From positions 1 through 64,000 of the forward strand of contig CADACB010000001.1 of the NCBI GenBank assembly GCA_902786345.1: a stretch of 64,000 bases of DNA. The letters run 5' to 3'. Shown here in pieces: positions 1 to 8,696 of this stretch (position 1 is the stretch's first letter; each line of letters opens with the position of its first letter). The notes below the pieces were generated by a model. The model had not been told where the DNA came from. It made no database searches and saw nothing but the letters and a program-made list of their open reading frames with translations. Made by a program: the position numbers and the translations under genes. This DNA is from an uncultured Ruminococcus sp. (GTDB taxonomy: Bacteria > Bacillota > Clostridia > Oscillospirales > Acutalibacteraceae).

Positions 1-1
1 T

Positions 2-466
2 ATGATAAAAGTAATGTTCATCTGCCACGGCAATATATGCAGAAGTCCAATGGCAGAGTTTATAATGAAAGATATTGCCCGAAAACACCATAAAGAAAAC
101 GACTTTGAGATAGCATCGGCTGCCACATCAAGAGAGGAGCTTGGGAATCCGGTTTATCCTCCGGCAAGACGTATGCTTATGAGCAACGGAATCTGCTGTG
201 ACGGAAAGACAGCAAGACAGTTTACAGTTGAGGAATATGATTATTATGATATGATAATTGTTATGGACTATAATAATATGAAAAATCTTAAGAGCATTGT
301 CACAAATGACTCGAAAAATAAAATAAGTATGCTTCTAGATTATACAGACAGTAAGGGAAGTGTTTCTGACCCTTGGTATACAAGGGATTTCGATAAAGCA
401 TATAATGATATTTACAGAGGCTGTACTGCATTGTACAGCTACCTTGAAAGAAATAAACTGATATAA
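2..466 (+). CDS. Low-molecular-weight protein tyrosine phosphatase
   Basis: A 154-residue cytoplasmic phosphatase of the LMW-PTP/Wzb-YwlE family, which hydrolyses phosphotyrosine or phosphoarginine on proteins. The P-loop CHGNICRS (residues 8-15) carries the nucleophilic Cys and the Arg of the C-X5-R motif. SDPWY near residue 122 supplies the general-acid Asp. The length is normal for the family and the first Met, one base inside the window, gives the usual N-terminus (MIKVMFICHGN), so the gene is probably complete although its ribosome site is outside the window. A strong hairpin terminator follows directly. The substrate cannot be told from the sequence. Confidence 0.93.
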   Translation: MIKVMFICHGNICRSPMAEFIMKDIARKHHKENDFEIASAATSREELGNPVYPPARRMLMSNGICCDGKTARQFTVEEYDYYDMIIVMDYNNMKNLKSIVTNDSKNKISMLLDYTDSKGSVSDPWYTRDFDKAYNDIYRGCTALYSYLERNKLI

Positions 467-467
467 T

Positions 468-510
468 AAGCAAAACAGACACCTTTTTTGAATGGGTGTC
501 TGTTTTGCTT
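468..510. terminator. Bidirectional intrinsic terminator
   Basis: A 14-16 bp perfect stem (AAGCAAAACAGACACC paired with GGTGTCTGTTTTGCTT) with a short T-rich loop begins right after the phosphatase stop codon. A and T runs on both sides allow use in either direction. Confidence 0.85.
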
Positions 511-562
511 ATATTATGCTGTTTAGCTAAGTAAATGCGTATATCTTTGTTTATATTGTGTA

Positions 563-591
563 TTGACAGCCTTGTAATTACTGTATATACT
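563..591 (+). promoter_or_regulatory. Sigma-A promoter of the gntR-ABC operon
   Basis: TTGACA at 563-568 and TATACT at 586-591 are separated by 17 bp. The next gene starts 55 bp downstream with the ribosome site GGAGGGAG at 629-636. Confidence 0.75.
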
Positions 592-604
592 GTATATACA
601 CAGT
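580..604. promoter_or_regulatory. Palindromic operator, probably for the GntR regulator
   Basis: A 25-bp imperfect palindrome runs from ACTGT to ACAGT with GTATATAC copies inside. It covers the -10 element and the likely transcription start. YtrA-type GntR proteins commonly repress their own ABC operon from such a site; that this one binds here is inferred. Confidence 0.5.
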
Positions 605-645
605 ATAAATTGAATATACACTAAAAACGGAGGGAGTGTAAATGA

Positions 646-1017
646 ATGCATATTTTTATTGATAACAAAAGCGGTATGCCTATTTATGATCAGATATACA
701 CCCAGATAAAGGCACATATCATAAACGGCGAACTTAAAGAGGATGAGGCATTACCATCGATAAGAAACCTTGCAAAAGATCTGCGTATAAGTGTTATAAC
801 TACAAAACGTGCGTATGAAGAACTTGAAAAAGAAGGCTTTATCTATACAGTGGCGGCAAAAGGCTGCTTTGTGGCACCAAAAAATACCGAATTGCTCAGA
901 GAGGAAAGCCTGAAAAAAATTGAGGAATATATCTCAGAGATCGTCTCACTGGCGAATATGTGCGGAATTGGCTATGAGGAACTTATTGAAATGTTAAAAT
1001 TTGAAATGGAGGAATAA
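646..1017 (+). CDS. GntR-family (YtrA subfamily) transcriptional regulator
   Basis: A 123-residue DNA-binding protein. The N-terminal winged helix-turn-helix has the GntR hallmarks: MPIYDQIYTQIKAHI (residues 11-25), LPSIRNLAKDL, and TTKRAYEELEKEGFIYT. Only about 40 residues follow it, the short effector tail typical of YtrA-type regulators rather than FadR or HutC types. An ATG four bases upstream (642) leads to a quick stop, so 646 is the start, about 10 bases after GGAGGGAG. It is the first gene of a four-gene unit with an ABC ATPase and two permeases, which it very probably represses; the inducer is unknown. Confidence 0.92.
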   Translation: MHIFIDNKSGMPIYDQIYTQIKAHIINGELKEDEALPSIRNLAKDLRISVITTKRAYEELEKEGFIYTVAAKGCFVAPKNTELLREESLKKIEEYISEIVSLANMCGIGYEELIEMLKFEMEE

Positions 1018-1019
1018 TT

Positions 1020-1862
1020 ATGAACGCTATTGAAATCAGAGGATTGTGCAAAAATTATAAAGATTTTAGTATTGACAATTTGAATCTGTCCCTTCCGTCA
1101 GGATGTGTTTTAGGTCTTGTGGGAGAAAACGGAGCAGGAAAAAGTACAACCATAAAGCTTATCCTGAAAATGATTAGAAAGGACAGCGGCAGTATAAGTA
1201 TTTTAGGCAAGGACAGTGAAAAAGAAATACAGCTTGTTAAGGAGGATATTGGGGTTGTTTTTGACGAGCTATATTTTCCGGCTGATCTCAATCCCATACA
1301 GATAGGAAAAATACTTAAATGTATGTATAAGAATTGGGATAATGAAAAATACATTACACTGCTGGAGAAGTTTTCTCTTCCGGTAAAAAAGCCTGTTAAA
1401 AAGTATTCTAAGGGCATGAAAATGAAGCTTGGAATAACAGCTGCAATGTCTCATAATGCAAAGCTGTTAATACTCGACGAAGCGACAAGCGGACTTGATC
1501 CTGTTGTGCGTGATGATATTATAGATATGCTCACAGATTTTACAAGAGAAGAAGATCATTCTATACTCATATCCTCACATATTGTAAGCGACCTTGAAAA
1601 GCTGTGTGATTACATAGCCTTTCTGCACAAAGGAAAGCTGGTTCTCTGCGAAGAAAAAGATAAGCTCTATGAGCAGTATGGGTTGATACACTGCACTGAA
1701 AAGGAGCTTGAAGAAATTGAATCATCAGCTATTATCGGAAAAAAGACAGGCAGTTATGGTGCTGAGGCTATTGTTATAAAAAGTAAAGTACCATCAGGAA
1801 TACAAGTTTATCCTCTTGATATTGAGAAGCTGTTTATCTTTATGGTAAAGGAGCGTGGATAA
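1020..1862 (+). CDS. ABC transporter ATP-binding protein (YtrB/BcrA type)
   Basis: A 280-residue ABC ATPase. Walker A is GENGAGKST (about residues 35-43), the signature is YSKGMKMKLGI, Walker B with the catalytic Glu is LLILDEATSGLDP, and the switch His is in SSHIVSD. The signature departs from LSGGQ, as is usual in the ABC-2 exporter branch. It starts 2 bp after the regulator stop and pairs with the two following ABC-2 membrane proteins. Such GntR-linked exporters often respond to cell-envelope antibiotics or peptides; the substrate here is unknown. Confidence 0.93.
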   Translation: MNAIEIRGLCKNYKDFSIDNLNLSLPSGCVLGLVGENGAGKSTTIKLILKMIRKDSGSISILGKDSEKEIQLVKEDIGVVFDELYFPADLNPIQIGKILKCMYKNWDNEKYITLLEKFSLPVKKPVKKYSKGMKMKLGITAAMSHNAKLLILDEATSGLDPVVRDDIIDMLTDFTREEDHSILISSHIVSDLEKLCDYIAFLHKGKLVLCEEKDKLYEQYGLIHCTEKELEEIESSAIIGKKTGSYGAEAIVIKSKVPSGIQVYPLDIEKLFIFMVKERG

Positions 1863-1863
1863 A

Positions 1864-2541
1864 GTGAAGGGATTGTTTTTAAAGGATATTTACGAGCTAA
1901 GAAAGCCCGGAAATTTTCTTGTTATATTGACAGTTATATTTGTCAGTATATATTCGGCATTTCAGGTTGATCCCGAAACAAATAAATTGTCAGACTGCTT
2001 AACGGGAGGAGTTATGTTTGCGATAATGTTCAGCTTTATATCATTAAGCCTTGTAACGTCTGATGAACGATCAAAATGGGACAAATTCTGTATATCTTCG
2101 CCTGTTTCAAAAAAACAGTTTGTGTCTGAGAAATATTTACTGTTTCTTTTTTTTAGTGCAGCTGCTTCAACAATAATGTCTGTATCTACAATTGTACTTA
2201 TGATCAAAACCAATGATTTTAATATAAAGCAGTATATTTTTCAGTTGATTTTGATTATGTGTATACCGCTGTTTATGATGTCAATATGTGTGCCGTTATT
2301 ATACCGCTATGGTGCAAGTGCCGGAGCTGCAGCATTTCTGATAACCTTTTTGCTTCTTGTTGGATGTCTGATAACTGCTGTTTTGGTGTCGGCATTTAAT
2401 AATCATTTCAAATATATCGAAAACTTTTTTATTGATACTGACAAGCTTTTGCTTACGTTGGGAGCATTAGTGTTATTTGGAGGAATTTATGCGGTGTCGT
2501 GGATGATCTCAATAAAATGTATCGGAAAAAGAGAAGATTAA
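1864..2541 (+). CDS. ABC-2 family transporter permease
   Basis: A membrane protein of about 225 residues with six predicted hydrophobic segments, resembling the ABC2_membrane_5 family. The GTG at 1864 is preferred over the GTG at 1855, because AGGAG at 1849-1853 then has normal spacing and the protein begins VKGLFLKDIYELRKP, matching the next permease (MKGVMLKSLYNLKRP). The gene follows the ATPase with no gap. With the next permease it probably forms the membrane channel of the exporter. Confidence 0.85.
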   Translation: MKGLFLKDIYELRKPGNFLVILTVIFVSIYSAFQVDPETNKLSDCLTGGVMFAIMFSFISLSLVTSDERSKWDKFCISSPVSKKQFVSEKYLLFLFFSAAASTIMSVSTIVLMIKTNDFNIKQYIFQLILIMCIPLFMMSICVPLLYRYGASAGAAAFLITFLLLVGCLITAVLVSAFNNHFKYIENFFIDTDKLLLTLGALVLFGGIYAVSWMISIKCIGKRED

Positions 2542-2558
2542 ATAAGGGGGGAATATAT

Positions 2559-3269
2559 ATGAAGGGTGTAATGTTAAAAAGCCTGTATAACCTGAAAAGA
2601 CCGTTTAATATCGTGTTATTTGTGTGTTTGCTACTATTCGGATTTGGCGTAAATTTTCTGGTTCTCCAATCACCGAGCTGGAATTTTGATGAAGAAATGC
2701 TTGAGTTTATGACGTTTGAACCAAGTTATCTTGAATTCTGGATCATAGCGGGATTAATAAGTATGATACTGACTGCACGCAGTCTTGACACTCTTATGGT
2801 TGACGGAAATGAAAAATGGAACAGATATTGTGATGTAACTCCGCTGGGCAGACCAAAATATATACTCTCTTACTATACTTTAATGACAGGTCTGAATTTT
2901 ATTTATACGTGTTTAATGTCATTAATGCCTTTGTACACAATGTTCGTAGTAAAGACAAGATATGGAATATCACCTGATTTTCAAGCATTTATTTTAGGAT
3001 TTGTTATCATCTTTGCAGCAGGTCAGATAGTTCTTTCTTTAGGAATATTTGCCATATCAAATTTCGGTGCACTTGGTATTGCTTTATTATTTGTTTTATT
3101 TGGTGTTTTAGGAATATTTGTAATGTCGCAGGGCTTTTTGGATATAGGAGAATTTATCTATAATAACAATAAACTGCTGCTCTCGTCTGCAGCACTGCTT
3201 ATAGCAGCAGTATTTACAGTGGTTAGTTATTTAATAACAGTGATGATGTATAAAAAGAAAGAACTGTAA
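2559..3269 (+). CDS. ABC-2 family transporter permease (second subunit)
   Basis: A 236-residue membrane protein with about six hydrophobic segments, the second half of the heterodimeric channel. The ATG at 2559 is chosen because AAGGGGGG at 2543-2551 lies just upstream; an in-frame ATG at 2499 would overlap the previous gene and has no ribosome site. The N-terminus MKGVMLKSLYNLKRPFN mirrors the preceding permease, suggesting an old duplication. It is the last gene of the operon and is followed by an intrinsic terminator. Confidence 0.85.
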   Translation: MKGVMLKSLYNLKRPFNIVLFVCLLLFGFGVNFLVLQSPSWNFDEEMLEFMTFEPSYLEFWIIAGLISMILTARSLDTLMVDGNEKWNRYCDVTPLGRPKYILSYYTLMTGLNFIYTCLMSLMPLYTMFVVKTRYGISPDFQAFILGFVIIFAAGQIVLSLGIFAISNFGALGIALLFVLFGVLGIFVMSQGFLDIGEFIYNNNKLLLSSAALLIAAVFTVVSYLITVMMYKKKEL

Positions 3270-3280
3270 AATGCACAAAT

Positions 3281-3323
3281 AGGGGCTGTCGATAAGATGT
3301 TTCTTTTGCGACAGCCCCTTTCT
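3281..3323 (+). terminator. Intrinsic terminator of the ABC operon
   Basis: AGGGGCTGTCG pairs with CGACAGCCCCT (3309-3319) and a TTTC run follows. Confidence 0.8.
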
Positions 3324-3437
3324 GATAACTATTATTATTTTCATAGAAATATTTTATGTACAACATCAGGCTTTAATAATGTTTAACTCCATGCCGAAAA
3401 GTTAAAGAAAGTTATTCTTTAATAAAAAGAGGCAGCA

Positions 3438-3590
3438 TTATATGATTATGAGGAAACTCAAGCTTACAGCAAAAAACAAAAAAGAGTGTACTCTCAAAAG
3501 CTTTGAGGAAACCGCTCTTTTTCGATTTACCGCAGATATTGTACCCCCCTCGGCAACAGCAAGAAAATATTGCAGTTCCCGTATTTCCAT
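3438..3590 (-). pseudogene. Truncated LysR-family regulator remnant
   Basis: Read on the - strand from an ATG at 3590, behind a GGGG ribosome site, the first 20 residues are MEIRELQYFLAVAEGGTISA, the start of a LysR-type helix-turn-helix. Similarity then stops: the frame continues as unrelated hydrophobic residues and ends after 50 codons, with no recognition helix and no effector domain. I read this as a regulator with a large deletion. LysR genes often sit beside cyclophilin-like and acetyltransferase genes in gut Firmicutes, which fits its neighbours. It is too short to be a working regulator. Confidence 0.5.
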
Positions 3591-3668
3591 ATTCAAACCC
3601 CATACGTTTAATACTATTCTATTTCTTCGTATTCATTTTGGTAATAGGAAGCTATCCGATATAAGTAT

Positions 3669-3696
3669 TTGACAATATCATTATAGAATGTATAAT
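3669..3696 (+). promoter_or_regulatory. Sigma-A promoter of the lipoprotein-acetyltransferase pair
   Basis: TTGACA at 3669-3674 and TATAAT at 3691-3696 have 16-bp spacing. AAGGAG at 3718-3723 precedes the ATG at 3735. Confidence 0.75.
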
Positions 3697-3734
3697 AAAA
3701 TTATAAATAAACTCAGTAAGGAGATATAAGGTTA

Positions 3735-4340
3735 ATGAAAAGTCCTGTTTTGCTTATCACTGCACTGCTCATAACTCTTGCCCTTTCCGGCTGCGACAGT
3801 TTGGACAGCACAAGTGATTCAATCAAGAGCAGACCGGTTACCGGGATTAAATCCTCTGTGCCGGTTCAGGAAAAAACAAGTGAACAGTCTGAAAGAAATA
3901 AGGCTGAGAAACATGAAAACTCATCTGTTAAAGAGTCCTCGACAGAAGCAGAGCAACTATCAAAAGAAGAATCGGCTTCAAAACAGGTTCTTGTAATAGA
4001 GGTAAACGGCAGCACACTTTATGCCGATTTTGAAGCCAACACCTCCGCCGATGCTCTTCGTGAAAAGCTGAGTGAAGGTTCTATCACACTTGAAATGAGC
4101 GATTACGGTGGCTTTGAAAAGGTGGGGGAGCTTACGTTCAGCCTTGTGACGAATGATGAGCAGATCACCACAAGTCCCGGTGATGTTATTCTATATCAAG
4201 GCGACAAGCTGACAATATATTATGACACAAACACATGGAGTTTTACCAAGGTAGCTAAGATTCGTGACTCCGACAGTTCGCTGAAAGACCTGCTCGGTGA
4301 CGGTACGGTTTGGGTAACATTATCATTAAAATCGGAATGA
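3735..4340 (+). CDS. Lipoprotein with a cyclophilin-like fold domain
   Basis: A 201-residue secreted lipoprotein. A signal peptide ends in the lipobox LSGC, with the modified Cys at residue 20. A low-complexity Ser/Glu/Lys linker runs to about residue 85. The C-terminal 115 residues resemble the Cyclophil_like2 family: [18 protein letters not shown], a [10 protein letters not shown] strand, then [20 protein letters not shown]. In that family the fold is cyclophilin-like but proline isomerase activity is not established, so no enzymatic role is assigned. Its own promoter lies just upstream and an acetyltransferase gene follows 7 bp later. Confidence 0.8.
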   Translation: MKSPVLLITALLITLALSGCDSLDSTSDSIKSRPVTGIKSSVPVQEKTSEQSERNKAEKHENSSVKESSTEAEQLSKEESASKQVLVIEVNGSTLYADFEANTSADALREKLSEGSITLEMSDYGGFEKVGELTFSLVTNDEQITTSPGDVILYQGDKLTIYYDTNTWSFTKVAKIRDSDSSLKDLLGDGTVWVTLSLKSE

Positions 4341-4347
4341 GGTAAAT

Positions 4348-4929
4348 ATGAATATCAAAGAATTTATAGAAATAATGGACAGCGGCGCAGAGGTCATTGC
4401 ATTCAGTGAGGTACATCAGTATATGACATATCTTTCAAATGAAGCAATGAAGATAACTGCCGAACTAAATAACACATATCACACCCCTGACGAAATAAAA
4501 AACCTGATGGAAAAACTGACAGGCAGAGAATTCCCTGAGGGTGCCTATATGTTTCCGCCGTTTTATACCGACTGTGGAAAGAATCTCAAGCTCAGCAAGG
4601 GCGTTTTCATCAATGCCTGCTGTCAATTTCAGGATCAAGGCGGCATCACCATCGGCGAAGGTACGCTGATCGGTCCGAAAACTGTCATTGCTACACTCAA
4701 CCACCATATGAATCCCAAAAAGAGAGCTAACCTATTGCCGAAACCGGTAACGATAGGAAATAATGTATGGATCGGTGCGAATGTTACCATCCTTCCCGGA
4801 GTTACTATTGGTGACGGTTCAGTGATTGCTGCAGGTGCTGTTGTAACAACGAATGTTCCTGATAACTGTGTTGTGGGCGGTGTGCCTGCCCGGAAAATCA
4901 AGAGTATAGAATTTGATACATATGAATAA
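4348..4929 (+). CDS. Hexapeptide-repeat sugar O-acetyltransferase
   Basis: A 193-residue enzyme of the maltose/galactoside acetyltransferase (LacA/NodL) family, transferring acetyl from acetyl-CoA to a sugar hydroxyl. The N-terminal helical region (about 1-70) precedes left-handed beta-helix repeats: [13 protein letters not shown], the catalytic His loop TLNHHMNP, then [20 protein letters not shown] and [13 protein letters not shown]. It ends with the usual [10 protein letters not shown]. Length and motifs are complete. It is co-transcribed with the preceding lipoprotein; the sugar acceptor is not predictable. Confidence 0.9.
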   Translation: MNIKEFIEIMDSGAEVIAFSEVHQYMTYLSNEAMKITAELNNTYHTPDEIKNLMEKLTGREFPEGAYMFPPFYTDCGKNLKLSKGVFINACCQFQDQGGITIGEGTLIGPKTVIATLNHHMNPKKRANLLPKPVTIGNNVWIGANVTILPGVTIGDGSVIAAGAVVTTNVPDNCVVGGVPARKIKSIEFDTYE

Positions 4930-5052
4930 CTTAGCTTTGGACAAACCAACGTTCTATACAACCAATATAAGTGTTAAATCCGCAACGCAAGGCATGGCAG
5001 AAATGCGGCAGAAGTTCACTTCCGCAAGTGAGCCTATGGTGTATCGCAGAAT

Positions 5053-5184
5053 GCATTGTGGAGGTATGTGCCGAAATACTTCGTTCAGCGTTATAAGAAA
5101 ATCGCAAAAGAAAAGCTGTGCACCGATGTTATTGATACACAGCTTAAATTTAGTATTCTCCATTATTGTTACGGTTCTGTCTGA
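5053..5184 (+). pseudogene. Possible decayed coding fragment
   Basis: The stretch 4930-5293 holds no intact gene. One frame (5053-5184) is open for 43 codons, reading ALWRYVPKYFVQRYKKIAK and ending at a stop after a Tyr/Gly-rich segment. The aromatic, amphipathic composition looks like the C-terminal ligand domain of a TetR-type regulator. There is no start codon, ribosome site or N-terminal domain, and this could be chance. Confidence 0.2.
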
Positions 5185-5293
5185 ATGACAAAAGAGTGGC
5201 TGTTATATGACAACACCACATCCGCCGACTTATAGGTGCATTTTCATTTAAAAGTTAATCAACAAAATCAAAAGCTGCCGTAATATATAAGCG

Positions 5294-6688
5294 TTATTTC
5301 AATTCATTGACTATTCTTTTGAAATGGAGTCCCTTTTCGGCAAAGTTTTTGTACATATCAAAACTTGCACTTGCAGGCGACATTGAAACAATATCTCCGC
5401 TGACTGCATTTTCTCTTGCAGCCTTTACTGCCTCTTCCATATTGCTCACACGGATAATAACGGGATTGCCCTCACTATAAGCAGGCGAAGCCTTGGTAGC
5501 AGCCTCTATCTTATCAGCTGTTGCACCAAACAATATGAGCACTTTTACTTTTTCAGGCACAACTGCACCCATATCATCATACGGTATCTTCTTGTCATAG
5601 CCGCCTGAAATCAGTATGATCTTTCTGTCATAAAGCGAAAGCGTTCCCTTTACTGTTCTTGTTGGACTTGTTCCAATCGCATCATTATAGTATTTCACTC
5701 CGTCAAGCTCTCTGACAAGCTCAGCTCTGTGTTCAACTCCGTTAAAACTCATAGCTACCTTTCTGATGGTATCTGGTTCAGCCATGCCCCACACAGCACA
5801 AATCGCAGCAAGATAATTCTCAATATTATGCAGTCCCGGTATTTTTATATCAGAAGCATTCATAATAACAGTCTCACTTCCATAGTGATTCATAATTATT
5901 TTTCCGTCCTCAGACATATATGCACCATTGCCCACCCTGATTCTGCGTGAAAACTTGAATGTTTGTCCTCTTGTATACTCCTCAAAGGAATCCGAGATAT
6001 CATTATCAAGATTAAGCACAGCCTTGCCAAAGGCATTTTGATGAAGTACAATATTTTTCTTTGAATCTATATATTCCTGCATATCCTTGTGTATATCCAA
6101 ATGATTTGGCGCAAGATTTGTAACAACAGCAATATCCGGGCTTTTTCTCATTGAGATAAGCTGAAAACTCGAAAGCTCAACTACAGCCACATCCTCAGGA
6201 GAGATGCTTTCAATATCTGGCAGCAGCGGACGACCGATATTTCCGCCAAGATGAACATTATATCCCTGTGCTTTAAGTATTTCGGAAATGATAGTAGTTG
6301 TGGTTGTTTTACCATCACTTCCAGTTACAGCAATTGTTCTGCACGGACAAAGATCAAAAAAAACCTCCATTTCACTTGTAACAGCTGCTCCCTTTTCACG
6401 TGCCTGCACAAGCTCGTCCATATAAAAACGCATCCCTGGGGTGCGGAAAATTATGTCAGCATCAAGATTTTTAAGATATTCCTCTCCGAGTCTTAGCTGT
6501 GCTCCATATTCTACAGCCTTATCCGCATTTTCTCCAAGGGCTTCTTTGTTTCTTTTATCACAGGCAATAATTTTTGCTCCGTATTTCCCGAATAATTTTA
6601 TAAGCGGCAGATTACTTCCGCCAATACCGCACAAGGCAATAGTTTTTCCGTTCATCCCATTCAGAAATCTTCTGATATTGTTCTCCAT
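5294..6688 (-). CDS. murD: UDP-N-acetylmuramoyl-L-alanine--D-glutamate ligase
   Basis: A 464-residue cytoplasmic enzyme that adds D-glutamate to UDP-MurNAc-L-alanine using ATP. It has an N-terminal Rossmann-like region (ALCGIGGSNLPLIKLFGKYG), the ATP P-loop GSDGKTTTTT, the central-domain motif NLAPNHLDIH and the C-terminal motif FNGVEHRAELV followed by YYNDAIGTSPT. The ATG at 6688 is preferred to an in-frame ATG 28 codons upstream, because a GGAGAGG site precedes 6688 and the family N-terminus fits. Here murD sits outside the division cluster, behind a transglutaminase gene. Confidence 0.93.
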   Translation of the reverse strand: MENNIRRFLNGMNGKTIALCGIGGSNLPLIKLFGKYGAKIIACDKRNKEALGENADKAVEYGAQLRLGEEYLKNLDADIIFRTPGMRFYMDELVQAREKGAAVTSEMEVFFDLCPCRTIAVTGSDGKTTTTTIISEILKAQGYNVHLGGNIGRPLLPDIESISPEDVAVVELSSFQLISMRKSPDIAVVTNLAPNHLDIHKDMQEYIDSKKNIVLHQNAFGKAVLNLDNDISDSFEEYTRGQTFKFSRRIRVGNGAYMSEDGKIIMNHYGSETVIMNASDIKIPGLHNIENYLAAICAVWGMAEPDTIRKVAMSFNGVEHRAELVRELDGVKYYNDAIGTSPTRTVKGTLSLYDRKIILISGGYDKKIPYDDMGAVVPEKVKVLILFGATADKIEAATKASPAYSEGNPVIIRVSNMEEAVKAARENAVSGDIVSMSPASASFDMYKNFAEKGLHFKRIVNELK

Positions 6689-6779
6689 AAATCCGCTTTC
6701 CTCTCCTATTATTATTTCCTGACATATATATTTTATGCGCAGATCAATTTGTAATGATGTCTGTGCAGCCATATTTACA

Positions 6780-8135
6780 TTAAAATTTAAGCTTTACGCG
6801 AAGCGTCATTGAAGCTTCATTTTTCAGGACTGAAACGCTGTCCTTACTTATACGGTGTGCTTCATCAAGACGTGCATTTGCATTTTCAAGGCAATAGTAA
6901 AATTCATATGGAGATTCATAAAACAGCTTATTGATATATTCACTGTATGTCATCTCATTACCGAAACGAAAAGGTATATAAACCTCTGAATTGCTCGCTT
7001 TTTCAACAAGCTTGGTGATTATCTCATCATCAACGGCTGAGTTGAAGCTTTGTATCATCACGCCCTCGGCATAATAATAATTCATATCCTTAGACGTACA
7101 CATTGGAACAAAGAAATTATAACGCGACAAAGGATCTATACTATCACTGTTTTCAACGTCAATAACCGTATCTATACTTTCGCTGATAATGTGGTTTTTT
7201 GTTATCGCTTCTGTTGTGAGATTAAAATATTCATAATTTATGTTTCCATCCTTGTCGTTATCATCCCATGTAGGATCAAGATGATACCACTCTCCGCTAA
7301 GCTCGGCAACATTCCACATATGTGCAATATTATCTGCATCACCTCTAATGGTGCTACAGGGAATACCGGCTCTTGTAAGCAATATCTGCATAGCCTTGGC
7401 ATAACCCTCACATACCGCCTCTCCTTCTACAAGTGCTCCATAAGAGGAGAAATATTCCCATCCATCAGCCGCCGAACTTACTCCCGTTTTATATATGCAG
7501 CCCTCAAGCAGCCTGTCATGTAGAAGTTTCTCCCTCTGATACTCCGTCATACCAGGCTTTATCTCAGAAAGTATGGAGTTGATCTTATCATTGAATTTTT
7601 CGATATATGCTTCACATTCATCAGAAGAAAGTACCGAATAGAATTCAACTATCGTATCTTCCTCATCATAAGCATATCCAAAAAGATTTTCAATCCAGAA
7701 TATCTCAGGATTGTCACTTATATACGCATTAACTACCTCACGAATATCAAACTCAGAAAATCTTTCATTTTTTATCTTCATTCTTGAAGTTCTGTAGCGG
7801 CCATTTTCATCCGGCTCATTTGTGACACTGTAAATACTTTCGGCAATACGGTCGTAAAGGTAACGCTTGTTGTTGTTTTCAAGTGCATTATAGCCATATT
7901 TTATCGTAATGCGCTGATAGTTTTCCGCTGGCTCACTGTTAACAGAGGTATCTATTTTTTCATAACCTCCGTCATTTTCTTCAGCCCCGTCGCTCAACAC
8001 AACAGCTTCTATGTTATTTATGGTTTGCCCCGTATTTCGTGAAGAATTTATCATCAGCATTATGCAGGCGGTAACAAGGGTTATCGCAAATCCGAAAAAC
8101 AATACATAGAGTATTCTTGACACTATTTTTCTCAT
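6780..8135 (-). CDS. Membrane-anchored transglutaminase-like protein
   Basis: A 451-residue protein with one N-terminal membrane segment (residues 9-29) and an extracellular body. The transglutaminase-like core near residues 240-300 has the Cys in EAVCEGYAKAMQIL, the His in NIAHMWNVAEL and the Asp in YHLDPTWDD. In bacteria this superfamily includes peptidases as well as cross-linkers, so the reaction is uncertain. The flanking regions are not recognised. A GGGAG site supports the start. It lies between a coiled-coil gene and murD, and a related lipoprotein is at 11733-12956. Confidence 0.8.
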   Translation of the reverse strand: MRKIVSRILYVLFFGFAITLVTACIMLMINSSRNTGQTINNIEAVVLSDGAEENDGGYEKIDTSVNSEPAENYQRITIKYGYNALENNNKRYLYDRIAESIYSVTNEPDENGRYRTSRMKIKNERFSEFDIREVVNAYISDNPEIFWIENLFGYAYDEEDTIVEFYSVLSSDECEAYIEKFNDKINSILSEIKPGMTEYQREKLLHDRLLEGCIYKTGVSSAADGWEYFSSYGALVEGEAVCEGYAKAMQILLTRAGIPCSTIRGDADNIAHMWNVAELSGEWYHLDPTWDDNDKDGNINYEYFNLTTEAITKNHIISESIDTVIDVENSDSIDPLSRYNFFVPMCTSKDMNYYYAEGVMIQSFNSAVDDEIITKLVEKASNSEVYIPFRFGNEMTYSEYINKLFYESPYEFYYCLENANARLDEAHRISKDSVSVLKNEASMTLRVKLKF

Positions 8136-8207
8136 ATGACATCTCCCTGCTCTGAGCTACGGCATTCAGCATACCAAAGACATTTTAGTTTCAAAAACCG
8201 AAAGCAA

Positions 8208-8696
8208 TTATCCCTGTCCTGCCGCCGTCTTTTTTGCACCGTTATTCTTTTGCTGATAGGATTTAAGATTCTGTCTGGTCTTTTTCAGATCGGCAAGATT
8301 TGCAGAAAGCTGTTCATCAGCTTTTTTCATTACGCTGTCAATATATATATTGGCTGCTTTTCTGATTTTTGCAGCGTCACTGTTTGCCTTGCTGATGATC
8401 TCACCTGCTCTTTGCTGAGCCTGCCTTGTTATCTCGTGTCCCTCAACCATAGCTTTAGCTCTTTCCTCAGCCTGCTGAACGATATTTTCAGCCTCCTGCT
8501 TTGATTTTTCAATTATATTGCTTCGATCTGCAGCAATGCTCTTTGCTTGTCTTACTTCCTGAGGCATATTTGTACGCATCTCATCTATAATTTCAATCAG
8601 ACGTTCAGCATCCACCATTTTCTTACCGCTGAGCGGAACGGTTTTTGCACTCTGTACGATCTCCTGAAGCTCATCTATCAACATTTCCAATTTCAT
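8208..8696 (-). CDS. Coiled-coil protein (DivIVA / V-ATPase subunit H-like)
   Basis: A 162-residue, Ala/Glu/Lys-rich protein predicted to be mostly coiled coil, with heptads such as IIEKSKQEAENIVQQAEERAK and a basic tail (KNNGAKKTAAGQG). Proteins of this shape are commonly found next to coaD in Clostridia and are labelled ATPase or DivIVA-like without a tested function. It has no membrane segment or nucleotide motif. It overlaps coaD by 4 bases (ATGA), indicating translational coupling. Confidence 0.7.
   Translation of the reverse strand: MKLEMLIDELQEIVQSAKTVPLSGKKMVDAERLIEIIDEMRTNMPQEVRQAKSIAADRSNIIEKSKQEAENIVQQAEERAKAMVEGHEITRQAQQRAGEIISKANSDAAKIRKAANIYIDSVMKKADEQLSANLADLKKTRQNLKSYQQKNNGAKKTAAGQG

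Noticed and set aside
4913-5188. A 91-codon frame starting inside the acetyltransferase gene
   Set aside because: No ribosome site and an unlikely composition; a different frame (5053-5184) is the more protein-like one and is listed as a possible fragment.
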